Shown piece by piece: positions 1 through 7,554 of a stretch of 25,390 nt of DNA (position 1 is its first letter; every line of letters begins with the position of its first letter). Source of the stretch: TMED8 sp038125725 (GTDB lineage Bacteria > Pseudomonadota > Alphaproteobacteria > Rhodospirillales > Casp-alpha2); assembly GCA_038125725.1 (NCBI GenBank), contig JAYPEK010000053.1, positions 1-25,390 of the forward strand. The letters run 5' to 3'. The notes beneath the pieces are model-generated. The model was not told where the DNA came from. It worked only from the letters and a program-made list of their open reading frames with translations, and ran no database searches. The position numbers were made by a program, and so were the translations under genes.

Positions 1-728
1 AAGTAGCCGGTCTTGTTGTTGGCGATCATCGACGGCCAGTCCCAATAGGAGCGCGCCAGCTTGGCATCGGCGTTGGCGGCCAACGCCTTGTCGCTGACGG
101 CGTTGAAGCTCAAGCCCGGCGGCAGCATCAACCCCTTCTGCGAGCCCGACACCGTAACGTCGACGCCCCATTCGTCGTGGCGGTAATCGATGGAGGCCAG
201 CGACGAAATGGTATCGACCAGCAATAGCGCCGGGTGGCCGGCGGCATCGATGGCGGCGCGCACGGCCGGCACGTTGGTGACGGCACCGGTCGAGGTCTCG
301 TTGTGGACGACGCAGACGGCCTTGATTTCGTGGCCCGTATCGGCGCGCAGGCGTTCCTCTATGGCAGCCGCGTCGGCGCCGCCGCGCCAGTCGCCCTCGA
401 TGAACTCAGGCCTTACGCCGATGCGCGTCGCCAACTCGTTCCAGAGCGTCGCGAACTGCCCGGTCTCGAACATCACGACCTTGTCGCCGGGGCTCAGGGT
501 ATTGACCAGGGCCGCTTCCCAGGCGCCTGTGCCGGACGCCGGATAAATGATCACCGGGTTCTCGGTCTTGAACACCTTCTTGATGCCGTCCAGGCAGGCG
601 TGGCCGAGGTCGGCGAACTCCGGCCCCCGGTGGTCCATGGTCGGATTGTCGATGGCGCGCAGAATGCGGTCCGGCACATTGGACGGACCCGGAATCTGCA
701 GAAAATGGCGGCCGCTGCGATAGGCCAT
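1..728 (-). CDS. Serine-glyoxylate-type aminotransferase (class V, PLP), 3' part cut by the window edge
   Basis: The reverse strand from the ATG at 728 gives 242 residues open to the window edge, out of roughly 390-400 expected. It begins MAYRSGRHFLQIPGPSNVPD, the usual opening of class V aminotransferases that act on serine, alanine or glyoxylate. Further marks are the PLP-phosphate segment YPASGTGAWEAA (residues 62-73), the cofactor aspartate in LLVDTISSLAS (D172) and the Schiff-base lysine in VSGSQKGLM (K198). These enzymes transfer an amino group to glyoxylate, typically from serine, giving glycine and hydroxypyruvate in the cytoplasm. AAGGGGA about eight bases before the ATG is a good ribosome site. 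The gene diverges from a flavin/Fe-S hydroxyacid dehydrogenase and its GntR regulator, which suggests a shared 2-hydroxyacid/glyoxylate pathway. The family is clear; the exact amino donor is inferred, since related enzymes use alanine, aspartate or aminoethylphosphonate. Confidence 0.88.
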   Translation of the reverse strand, partial: MAYRSGRHFLQIPGPSNVPDRILRAIDNPTMDHRGPEFADLGHACLDGIKKVFKTENPVIIYPASGTGAWEAALVNTLSPGDKVVMFETGQFATLWNELATRIGVRPEFIEGDWRGGADAAAIEERLRADTGHEIKAVCVVHNETSTGAVTNVPAVRAAIDAAGHPALLLVDTISSLASIDYRHDEWGVDVTVSGSQKGLMLPPGLSFNAVSDKALAANADAKLARSYWDWPSMIANNKTGY

Positions 729-885
729 GACGGAGTCCCCTTTGGCTGATGAAACGAGGCTAGTGAAATTGAAGTTTCGAATTATGCATTCATTTTTTAT
801 GGCCACAACCCTTATTTTTTCGTGGATGATTGCTTTTTGAATGCAAAATGATACCATTCCCCTCTGAACAACCAGGGATTTATCC
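729..885. promoter_or_regulatory. Divergent promoter region between aminotransferase and hydroxyacid dehydrogenase
   Basis: This 157-bp gap is strikingly AT-rich against its flanks and must hold the promoters of both divergent genes. It contains a spaced inverted repeat, TGCATTCA at 785-792 and TGAATGCA at 838-845. It also has GAAA-N6-TTTC at 765-778 and an imperfect palindrome at 847-858. A weak plus-strand promoter can be drawn as TTGCTT (830-835), 16 bp, TACCAT (852-857). No transcript start can be fixed from sequence alone. Confidence 0.55.
847..858. promoter_or_regulatory. Candidate GntR/FCD operator
   Basis: AATGATACCATT pairs with its own reverse complement at 10 of 12 positions, giving half-sites AATGRT. 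FCD-type GntR regulators generally bind short palindromes of this size. It overlaps the proposed -10 (852-857) of the dehydrogenase gene, where a repressor would block RNA polymerase, and a FCD regulator is encoded two genes downstream. The link to that regulator is an inference from position. Confidence 0.35.
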
Positions 886-3870
886 ATGTCACTAGCGAAA
901 CCCGCATTGACGGGCTCGGGCCGTATCGGCGATTCCGCGCTGGCCGGCCGATTGACGCGCGAAATCGAGGGCGAGGTGCTGTTCGACGGCTTCAGCCGCG
1001 GGCGCTACAGCACTGACGCGTCGCACTACCAGGTCGAACCGATCGGCGTCACGGTGCCGAAATCCGCCGCCGACGTGTCGCGCGTCCTGCAAGTCGCGGC
1101 GGATGAAAACGTCGCCGTGCTGCCGCGCGGCGGCGGCACGTCCCAGTGCGGGCAGACGGTGGGGGAGGCCATCGTGCTGGATTGTTCGCGCCACATGAAC
1201 AAGGTTTTGGACTTCGATCCGGAAGCGCGCCGCATCGCGGTCGAGCCCGGCATCGTCCTCGACCAATTGAACGCATTCCTGAATCCGCACGGGCTTTGGT
1301 TCCCGGTCGACGTTTCCACCTCGAGCCGCGCCACCATCGGCGGCATGGCCGGCAACAACTCCTGCGGCGCGCGCTCCATCGTCTACGGCACCATGCGCGA
1401 CAACGTGCACGCCATCGACGCCATCCTCGCCGACGGCTCGGCCATGCGCTTCGGCGAGGTGGCCGACAATGCCTCGCTGGCGCATTTTTCCGACAGCCAG
1501 AGCGCGCTGGTCTCGTCGTTGCTGGACCTGGGGCGCGAACGGGCCGACACCATCACGTCCGGCTTTCCCGATCTCATGCGCCGGGTCGGCGGCTACAATG
1601 TCGATGCATTGCTGCCGGGCGGGCCGCCGCGCGGCGACTGGGCCAAGGCGACCATGGGGCGGCCGCAGACCCACCCCAACCTGGCGCACCTTCTGGTGGG
1701 CTCAGAAGGGACGCTCGCCTTCTCGACGCGGCTGGAGCTCGACCTGAGCCCGCTGCCGAAGCACAAGACCCTCGGCATCTGCCACTTCCCGACCTTCTAC
1801 GCGGCGATGGACTCGGCGCAGCATATCGTCAAGCTGGGCCCGGCGGCGGTGGAACTGGCGGACAAGACCATGATCGACCTGGCGCGCGACATCCCACTGT
1901 TCCGCGCCACCATCGAGCAGTTCATCCAGGGCGACCCGGCGGCGGTGCTTTTGGTGGAGTTCGCCGGCGACGATGCGGACGCCAACATGGCGAAGCTCAG
2001 GGACCTGGTGCAGTTGATGGCCGACCTGGGCTTTCCGGGCGGCGTCGTCGAGGCCATCGATCCCAGTTTCCAGAAGGCCGTCTGGGAGGTGCGGAAGTCC
2101 GGCCTCAACATCATGATGTCGATGAAGACGGAAGGGAAACCGATCTCCTTCATCGAGGACTGCGCGGTGAGGTTGGAAGACCTCGCCGACTATACCCAGC
2201 GGCTGACCGATGTCTTCGAGCAGCACGGCACCACCGGCACCTGGTACGCGCATGCCTCCGTCGGGTGCCTGCACGTGCGCCCGGTGGTCAACCTGAAGCT
2301 CGAGGCCGAGGCGCAAAAGATGCGCGACATCGCCGAGGCCGCCTTCGAGATGGTGCGCGAATACAAGGGCTCGCATTCCGGCGAGCACGGCGACGGGTTG
2401 GTGCGCTCCGAGTTCCATGAGGCCATGTTCGGCTCGGCCGTCATCGACACCTTCAAGCAGGTAAAGGAGGGCTTCGATCCCGCCGGCATCATGAACCCCG
2501 GCAAGATCACAGGTGCGCCGAAGATGGACGACCGTTCGCTGTTCCGCTTCAAGCCGGGCTATCAGGTCAGCATGCCCGAGACGGCGCTGGATTGGTCGGA
2601 GTGGCGCGATTTCGCCGGCGCGGTGGAAATGTGCAACAACAACGGCGCGTGTCGAAAGGCGGACGCCGGCGTCATGTGCCCGAGCTTCCGCGCCACCGGC
2701 GAAGAGAAGCACCTGACCCGCGGCCGCGCCAACACGCTGCGCCTCGCCATCTCCGGCCAGTTGGGCGCGGACGCCTTCACCTCCGACGAGATGGCCGAGA
2801 CCATGAAGCTCTGCGTCGGCTGCAAGGGCTGCAAGCGCGAGTGCCCGACCGGCGTCGACATGGCGCGCATGAAGGTGGAGTTCCTCTATCACTACACCAA
2901 ACGACACGGGCTCCGGCTGTTCGACAAGCTGGTCGCCTACCTGCCCCGCTACGCGCCTTATGCCGCCAAAGTCGCCTGGGTGCTGAACCTGCGCGACCGG
3001 CTGCCGGGAATGGCGAAGCTGAGCGAGAAACTGGCCGGCTTCAGCGCCGAACGGACGCTGCCGGCCTGGAGCCTGGTGCCGTTCCGCACCGATGGCGTGA
3101 CGCCGGCGCAAGGCGACGGGCCCGAAGTGGTGCTTTGGGCCGACACCTTCACCACCTGGTTCGACCCCGAGAACGCCCGCGCCGCCTGGGCGGTGCTGCG
3201 CGCGGCGGGCTACCGGGTGCACCTAGCCAAAGCCCAGGGCGGCGGCCGGCCGCTCTGTTGCGGGCGCACCTTCCTGGCGTCGGGCCTGGTGGACGAGGCC
3301 AGGAAGGAAGCCCGGCGCACGCTCGAAGCCCTCAAGCCGCTGATTGAGAAGGGCGTGCCGGTGGTCGGACTGGAGCCATCCTGCCTGCTGACGCTGCGCG
3401 ACGAGTTCAAGGCGATGCTGCCCGGCGCCGAGACCGACAGGCTGGCCGACAATGCCTTTCTGTTCGAGGAGTTCATCGCCCGCGAGATCGATGCCGGGCG
3501 CTTCACCCCGCCGCTGAAACCGCTGGCGGAAAAGAAGGCCTTGCTGCACGGGCACTGCCACCAGAAGGCCTTCGCCGTCATGGGCAGCGTCGAGAAGGCG
3601 CTTTCCCTGGTGCCGGAACTCGAGGTCGAAACCGTCGAGAGCAGTTGCTGCGGCATGGCCGGGGCCTTCGGCTATGAGGCAGCAAACGTGGAAATCTCAA
3701 AGCGCATGGGCGAGGCCAACCTTTTGCCGGCCGTGCGCGCCGCCGATGACGATACCCTGATTGTCGCCGACGGCACCAGTTGCCGCCACCAGATCGCCGA
3801 CGGCACCGGACGCCGCGCCGAACACGTGGCGAGCGTGCTGGAGCGCGCATTGAGCGCGCCGGAGGCATAA
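886..3870 (+). CDS. FAD-linked D-2-hydroxyacid dehydrogenase with Fe-S/CCG domains (YdiJ/D-2-hydroxyglutarate dehydrogenase type)
   Basis: This 994-residue protein carries a complete oxidase in one chain. An FAD-binding type 4 (PCMH) domain lies at about residues 50-260, with PRGGGTSQCGQ near 81-91 and GGMAGNNSCGARS from 152. A FAD-oxidase C-terminal domain follows to about 550, with SGEHGDGLVRSE. Next comes a 4Fe-4S region with cysteines in CNNNGACRK (from 583), MCPSFRATGE and CVGCKGCKRECP (from 643). Two CCG-type cysteine regions close the protein: CCGRTF (791), HGHCHQK (888) and SSCCGMAGAFG (from 919). The length and order match E. coli YdiJ (about 1,018 residues). Such enzymes oxidise D-2-hydroxyacids (2-hydroxyglutarate, lactate, glycolate-like substrates) and pass electrons through the clusters to the quinone pool. 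The substrate is not readable here. A GntR regulator follows three bases after the stop, and the divergent aminotransferase hints at glycolate/glyoxylate chemistry. Confidence 0.9.
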   Translation: MSLAKPALTGSGRIGDSALAGRLTREIEGEVLFDGFSRGRYSTDASHYQVEPIGVTVPKSAADVSRVLQVAADENVAVLPRGGGTSQCGQTVGEAIVLDCSRHMNKVLDFDPEARRIAVEPGIVLDQLNAFLNPHGLWFPVDVSTSSRATIGGMAGNNSCGARSIVYGTMRDNVHAIDAILADGSAMRFGEVADNASLAHFSDSQSALVSSLLDLGRERADTITSGFPDLMRRVGGYNVDALLPGGPPRGDWAKATMGRPQTHPNLAHLLVGSEGTLAFSTRLELDLSPLPKHKTLGICHFPTFYAAMDSAQHIVKLGPAAVELADKTMIDLARDIPLFRATIEQFIQGDPAAVLLVEFAGDDADANMAKLRDLVQLMADLGFPGGVVEAIDPSFQKAVWEVRKSGLNIMMSMKTEGKPISFIEDCAVRLEDLADYTQRLTDVFEQHGTTGTWYAHASVGCLHVRPVVNLKLEAEAQKMRDIAEAAFEMVREYKGSHSGEHGDGLVRSEFHEAMFGSAVIDTFKQVKEGFDPAGIMNPGKITGAPKMDDRSLFRFKPGYQVSMPETALDWSEWRDFAGAVEMCNNNGACRKADAGVMCPSFRATGEEKHLTRGRANTLRLAISGQLGADAFTSDEMAETMKLCVGCKGCKRECPTGVDMARMKVEFLYHYTKRHGLRLFDKLVAYLPRYAPYAAKVAWVLNLRDRLPGMAKLSEKLAGFSAERTLPAWSLVPFRTDGVTPAQGDGPEVVLWADTFTTWFDPENARAAWAVLRAAGYRVHLAKAQGGGRPLCCGRTFLASGLVDEARKEARRTLEALKPLIEKGVPVVGLEPSCLLTLRDEFKAMLPGAETDRLADNAFLFEEFIAREIDAGRFTPPLKPLAEKKALLHGHCHQKAFAVMGSVEKALSLVPELEVETVESSCCGMAGAFGYEAANVEISKRMGEANLLPAVRAADDDTLIVADGTSCRHQIADGTGRRAEHVASVLERALSAPEA

Positions 3871-3873
3871 GCC

Positions 3874-4572
3874 ATGGAAGCCATCCCCGAACGTGTCCAG
3901 CCCGAGACCCAGCCGATCCGCCGGCCGCTGTTGCACGAGGAAATCGTCGAGCGGCTGCGCGACCTGATCTTCGCCGGCGAACTGACGCCGGGGATGCGGG
4001 TGCCGGAAAAGCAGCTCTGCGAACGCTACGGCATTTCCCGGACACCACTCCGCGAAGCGCTGAAGGTGCTGGCCTCCGAGGGGCTGATCACGCTGCTGCC
4101 CAATCGCGGCGCGCGGGTGGCGCGGCTGACGGCATCGGACGCCGAGGAACTGTTCCCGGTGATGAGCGCCCTGGAAGCGCTGTCGGGCGAGCTCGCCTGC
4201 CAGCGCGCCACCGAGGCGGACCTGGCCGAGGTGCGCGCGCTGCATTACCAGATGGCGCTGCACCACACGCGCGGCGAGCGCGAGGACTACTTCCGCGCCA
4301 ACCAGGCGATCCACCGCAAGATCATGGATATCGCCGGCAACCCGACATTGGCCGGCGTCTACGATGCCTTGGCCGGGCGCATCCGCCGGGCGCGCTATCT
4401 CGCCAATGCCAGCCGCATCCGCTGGGACCAGGCCATGGTCGAGCACGAGGCGATCCTGGCCGCTTTGGAAGCGCGCGACGGGGCCGGGCTGGCGGCGCTT
4501 CTGAAGGCGCACCTGATGAACAAGCTGCAAGCGGTGAAACGCGTCATCGAGGATGAAAACGTTCAGGCTTAG
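3874..4572 (+). CDS. GntR-family transcriptional regulator, FCD subfamily
   Basis: A 232-residue regulator. The N-terminal winged helix (about residues 22-85) shows the GntR signature, with LTPGMRVPEKQLCERYGISR running into TPLREALKVLASEGLI and NRGARVARL. The C-terminal all-helical FCD ligand domain (about 90-220) has NQAIHRKIMDIAGN and VEHEAILAALEARD, whose histidines and aspartate are typical metal/ligand residues of the family. FCD members usually sense small carboxylates and repress their own catabolic operon. The start lies three bases after the dehydrogenase stop. A GGAGG eight bases before the ATG sits inside the end of that gene, so the two are almost certainly co-transcribed and translationally coupled. 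By context it probably controls the hydroxyacid dehydrogenase and the divergent aminotransferase; the ligand is unknown. Confidence 0.9.
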   Translation: MEAIPERVQPETQPIRRPLLHEEIVERLRDLIFAGELTPGMRVPEKQLCERYGISRTPLREALKVLASEGLITLLPNRGARVARLTASDAEELFPVMSALEALSGELACQRATEADLAEVRALHYQMALHHTRGEREDYFRANQAIHRKIMDIAGNPTLAGVYDALAGRIRRARYLANASRIRWDQAMVEHEAILAALEARDGAGLAALLKAHLMNKLQAVKRVIEDENVQA

Positions 4573-4580
4573 CCGCATTC

Positions 4581-4596
4581 TGTGATTGCCGTCACT
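4581..4596. promoter_or_regulatory. CRP-like (cAMP receptor protein) binding site
   Basis: TGTGATTGCCGTCACT matches the CRP core TGTGA-N6-TCACA at 9 of 10 defined bases. It lies nine bases after the GntR stop codon, upstream of a class III nucleotide cyclase. Its centre (4588.5) is exactly 32 bp from the centre of CATAAC (4618-4623), the spacing of a class II CRP-activated promoter (site centred at -41.5). The functional reading is inferred. Confidence 0.55.
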
Positions 4597-4617
4597 TCGC
4601 CGGCGCCGAAATCCTGT

Positions 4618-4623
4618 CATAAC
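4618..4623 (+). promoter_or_regulatory. Candidate -10 element of the cyclase promoter
   Basis: CATAAC matches TATAAT at 4 of 6 positions and is correctly spaced from the CRP-like site. No good -35 hexamer is seen, as expected if an activator occupies that position. Transcription would begin near 4630, leaving a leader of about 210 bases that includes a small ORF. Confidence 0.4.
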
Positions 4624-4687
4624 CCCCGACAACGGCCGAGAAACGGAGCCGAATTTTCCCAGATGGTCCCAAGGGGGTCAAAGACCG

Positions 4688-4786
4688 ATGACTGACACTT
4701 TTCATTTCCTTCAGGGCGTTGCCCGGTTGCTCGGGCTCAAGGGCCGCTCACGCATTGTTTACCGGGTTCCCGCCGGCGAACGCTGA
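4688..4786 (+). CDS. Possible 32-residue small protein or leader ORF before the cyclase
   Basis: An ATG at 4688 opens a 32-codon frame ending in TGA at 4786. AAGGGGG lies ten bases upstream, a better ribosome site than most genes here have. The peptide starts MTDTFHFLQGVARLLGLKGR and ends VYRVPAGER; it is basic, slightly amphipathic and not one I recognise. It sits in the 269-bp gap between the GntR stop and the cyclase start, downstream of the CRP-like site, so it would be translated from the cyclase mRNA. The frame stays open upstream to 4586, but that part has no ribosome site. It could be a real small protein, a translated leader that tunes cyclase expression, or chance. Confidence 0.3.
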   Translation: MTDTFHFLQGVARLLGLKGRSRIVYRVPAGER

Positions 4787-4841
4787 ACCCGCTTTTCCCC
4801 TGCTCGGCTGATGCTAGACTGTCGCCCGCAGGAGTAAGGGC

Positions 4842-6158
4842 ATGAGCGGGCGTATCTCTGATTTTCTTTTCGGCCAACCGGTGCCGGGCGATCTGCCCGC
4901 CCGCGTGCGCGACACCATCCATTCCAACCAGATCGAGAGCGAACGCCTGATCGGCTGGGTGCAGCTGGCGTTGGTGACGGTGTTCGGCACGCTCTATGCC
5001 ATCGCGCCGCCGCCGGCCGAAATGGCGGAATTCCGCCTGGAGCCCTGGGCGCTTGCGATCTATTTCGTCTTTACCGTGATCCGGCTGTTCTGCGCCTACC
5101 GCAACTACCTGCCGCACTGGCTGCTGGTGATTTCCGTGATCATGGACATCAGCGTGCTGATGGCGCTGATCTGGAGCTTTCATATCAAGTACATGCAGCC
5201 GCCGTCGTTCTACCTGAAGGCGCCGACGCTGCTTTACGTGTTCATCTTCATCGCCATCCGCGCGCTGCGGTTCGAGCCGCGCTACATCCTGCTCACCGGC
5301 GCCGCCGCCGTCGTCGGGTGGGGGGTGCTGATGGGCTACGTGGTGTTCGGCGAGGGCGGCAAGTCGATGGTGACGCGCAACTACATCGCCTACATGACCG
5401 AGAACTCGATCCTGATCGGCGCCGAGATCGACAAGATCATTTCCATCGTCGTTGTCACGGTGGTGCTCGCCGCCGCCGTGCTCAGGGCCGAGCGCGCCTT
5501 CTGCCGCTCCGCCATCGACAACGAAGCGGCCAAGGACCTGACCCGCTTCGTCTCGCGCGAGGTCGCCGACCGCATCACCTCGGCCGACCAGGCGATCCAG
5601 CCCGGCGATGGTGAATCGCGCGTCGCCTCGGTGGTGTTCACCGACATCGAAGGCTTCTCCACCGTGTCGGAAAAACTGACGCCGAAACAGCTCGCCGGCA
5701 TCCTGAATGAATATTTCACCGCCATGGGCGAGGTGATCGAACGCTTTGGCGGCGTCGTCGTCCACTACCAGGGCGACCTGATACTGATCACCTTCAACGC
5801 CGTCACCCCCGACCCGGACCATGCCGCCAATGCGGTCCGGACGGCGATGGCCATCGCCGAACTGGCCCAAACCCGGACCTTCGGCAACGGCCATTGGCTG
5901 AAGACCCGCTGCGGCGTCAACACCGGCGAGATCACCGTCGGCGCCATCGGCACCAAGGGCCGGCTCGCATTCACGGTACACGGCGACGAGGTCAACATCG
6001 GCGCCAGGCTGGAACAGATGGGCAAGCAGTTCGGCACCTACGTGCTGGTCGGCGAAAACACCGCCGAGGCCTGCCGTGAGCTGTGCGCCTTCGAGCCTGT
6101 GACGGAGGTGGCGGTGCGTGGCCGCAGCCAGCCGACCCTGGTGTTCAAGCCGGTGTAG
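4842..6158 (+). CDS. Membrane-bound class III adenylate/guanylate cyclase
   Basis: A 438-residue protein with about six hydrophobic helices in residues 35-220 (for example LIGWVQLALVTVFGTLY, WLLVISVIMDISVLMALIW and IISIVVVTVVLAAAVL). A class III cyclase catalytic domain follows at about 258-438. The two metal aspartates are D268 in FTDIEGFS and D312 in YQGDLIL. The transition-state asparagine and arginine are N385 and R389 in GDEVNIGARLE. The base-selecting lysine usually found four residues before the second aspartate appears to be H308. It should make cAMP (or cGMP) at the inner membrane in response to an unknown membrane or periplasmic cue. AGGAG seven bases before the ATG fixes the start. 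A CRP-like site lies upstream. The 3' end overlaps the convergent HD-GYP gene by 14 bases. Confidence 0.9.
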   Translation: MSGRISDFLFGQPVPGDLPARVRDTIHSNQIESERLIGWVQLALVTVFGTLYAIAPPPAEMAEFRLEPWALAIYFVFTVIRLFCAYRNYLPHWLLVISVIMDISVLMALIWSFHIKYMQPPSFYLKAPTLLYVFIFIAIRALRFEPRYILLTGAAAVVGWGVLMGYVVFGEGGKSMVTRNYIAYMTENSILIGAEIDKIISIVVVTVVLAAAVLRAERAFCRSAIDNEAAKDLTRFVSREVADRITSADQAIQPGDGESRVASVVFTDIEGFSTVSEKLTPKQLAGILNEYFTAMGEVIERFGGVVVHYQGDLILITFNAVTPDPDHAANAVRTAMAIAELAQTRTFGNGHWLKTRCGVNTGEITVGAIGTKGRLAFTVHGDEVNIGARLEQMGKQFGTYVLVGENTAEACRELCAFEPVTEVAVRGRSQPTLVFKPV

Positions 6159-7476
6159 AACCGCCGTCGTTGACGTCCTGGCGGGTCTGGTCCCAGAAAT
6201 CCGTGAGCTGCAGGTTTTCGGTCGATTGCGCTTCGCGGCGCACGCCCTGAACGTCTTCGATATTGGCGATCAGTAGATCGACCACGTCACGGTCCAGTTT
6301 TCCGTCCTCGACCATTTCGTGCATGATCTCCAGCACCTTGCCGTCCTCCATGCCGGGGCGGTAGGGCCGGTCCTCGGCCAGCGCCGTGAACACGTCGGCA
6401 ACGGCGAGGATGCGGGATTCCAGCGGCAGATCGTCCCCCTTGTGGCGAAACGGATAGCCCTCGCCGTCCAGGTTTTCGTGATGCTGCGACGCCCAGGTGG
6501 CGATGTCCTGCATGCCGGCAACCGTATCCAGGATCTGATGGGTGTAGTAGCTGTGCGCGCGCACCGTGCGCCATTCGTGCAGATCGAGGCTGCCCTTCTT
6601 TTCCAGGATCGCATCGGGAACCGCCAGCTTGCCGATGTCATGCAGGTAGCCGGCAATCCGCACCTTCTTAACGTGCCGCGCATCCAGGCCGGCCAGCAGC
6701 GCCAGCTTCTCGGCGGTGGCCGCGACGCCGCTCGAGTGGGTGGCGGTAAAGCGCGAGCGGGTATCGATGATCAGCGCGTAGAACTTCGACATCTCGACCA
6801 GGTCGTCGATATTGAGGCTGACGCTCGGCAACCGGGATTTCTTGCGCAGCACCTTATTCAGGTCGCGATTGACAAAATCCAGCCAGAACACCTCCTTGCG
6901 CGACATCTCCAGAAAGGCCTCGACCATTTCCGGCACGAAGGTGGCGCCGGCGTAGGCGTTGATCTTCTCGCGCACGTCCAGGACCTGCTCGAAGATCGGC
7001 TTCCCGCGATTGATCAGCACCGCGACCCGGTCGGCCAGGTGGATGAGGTGGCTTTCGAGCGGCACCTGATGGCCGCGGAACTCGGCACCGCCGCCGTCCT
7101 GCCAGGGCACGTGATGATAGCGGATCAAATGGGCGAAGCTGCGGAACGGCGGGAACTTGGACAGCAGTACCGACCCCAATTCGCCGTGCAGGTGCGCGTC
7201 GCGCTCCTCGAACTCGAGAAGCTTCATCCGATCGGAGAGCGCGATGGCGCCGATGTCGTGCAGGATGGAGGCGGCGAACAGGTCCTTATAGGCCGCGCCG
7301 CCGTAACCCATTTCCTCGGCGATACAGCAGGTGACGTAGCAGGTGAGTTTGTGGTGATCGCTGAGCGACGGGTTGATCAGGTCGAGCGCGGTGGAGAGCG
7401 AGTCCATCATGTCAAACAGCGAGATCGACATGTCCGTAGCCTGGGTCGTTGCGACGGTCCCCGGAACGGTATCCAA
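6145..7476 (-). CDS. Tandem HD / HD-GYP phosphohydrolase-type signalling protein
   Basis: A 443-residue soluble protein with two HD-superfamily domains. The first (about 30-165) has H41/H42, the H73-D74 doublet in ILHDIGAIALSDR, H97, H121/H122 and D149 in HLADRV, but no GYP. The second (about 230-410) is a full HD-GYP domain: H279-D280 in YLHDIGKLAVPDAIL, H308, HHENLDGEGYP (332-342) and D361 in ILAVADVFTAL. HD-GYP enzymes hydrolyse cyclic-di-GMP, or in some cases cyclic GMP-AMP, in the cytoplasm. The frame opens at a TTG (7474-7476) with GGGAGG six bases before it; the next in-frame ATG, before SISLFDMMD, has no comparable site, so I keep the TTG. It lies 78 bases after the chemoreceptor on the same strand and may be the last gene of that signalling operon. 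Confidence 0.88.
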   Translation of the reverse strand: MDTVPGTVATTQATDMSISLFDMMDSLSTALDLINPSLSDHHKLTCYVTCCIAEEMGYGGAAYKDLFAASILHDIGAIALSDRMKLLEFEERDAHLHGELGSVLLSKFPPFRSFAHLIRYHHVPWQDGGGAEFRGHQVPLESHLIHLADRVAVLINRGKPIFEQVLDVREKINAYAGATFVPEMVEAFLEMSRKEVFWLDFVNRDLNKVLRKKSRLPSVSLNIDDLVEMSKFYALIIDTRSRFTATHSSGVAATAEKLALLAGLDARHVKKVRIAGYLHDIGKLAVPDAILEKKGSLDLHEWRTVRAHSYYTHQILDTVAGMQDIATWASQHHENLDGEGYPFRHKGDDLPLESRILAVADVFTALAEDRPYRPGMEDGKVLEIMHEMVEDGKLDRDVVDLLIANIEDVQGVRREAQSTENLQLTDFWDQTRQDVNDGGSTPA

Positions 7477-7500
7477 GGCGCCCTCCCTAGCAGGCCGGGT

Positions 7501-7535
7501 GCGGGAACCGTTCGCCGATGGCGCGCGGCTCCCGC
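7501..7535 (-). other. Inverted repeat between chemoreceptor and HD-GYP genes
   Basis: On the minus-strand transcript GCGGGAGCC and GGTTCCCGC can pair over nine positions, one being G-U, around a 17-base loop. No U-run follows, so a classic Rho-independent terminator is not supported. It may be an RNA processing or stability element within the operon. Confidence 0.35.
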
Positions 7536-7554
7536 CCTGGGTTAAAAACGGGTC

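Noticed and set aside
1702..3222. A 506-codon minus-strand frame opposite the hydroxyacid dehydrogenase
   Set aside because: It is a GC-skew shadow of a gene with clear domains and catalytic motifs; there is no ribosome site or family resemblance.
4586..4687. N-terminal extension of the small ORF before the cyclase
   Set aside because: The frame is open, but it would begin inside the CRP-like site and before the likely transcript start, with no ribosome site.
6319..7545. A 408-codon plus-strand frame opposite the HD-GYP gene
   Set aside because: The HD-GYP protein on the minus strand shows conserved metal motifs throughout, so the opposite frame is a shadow.
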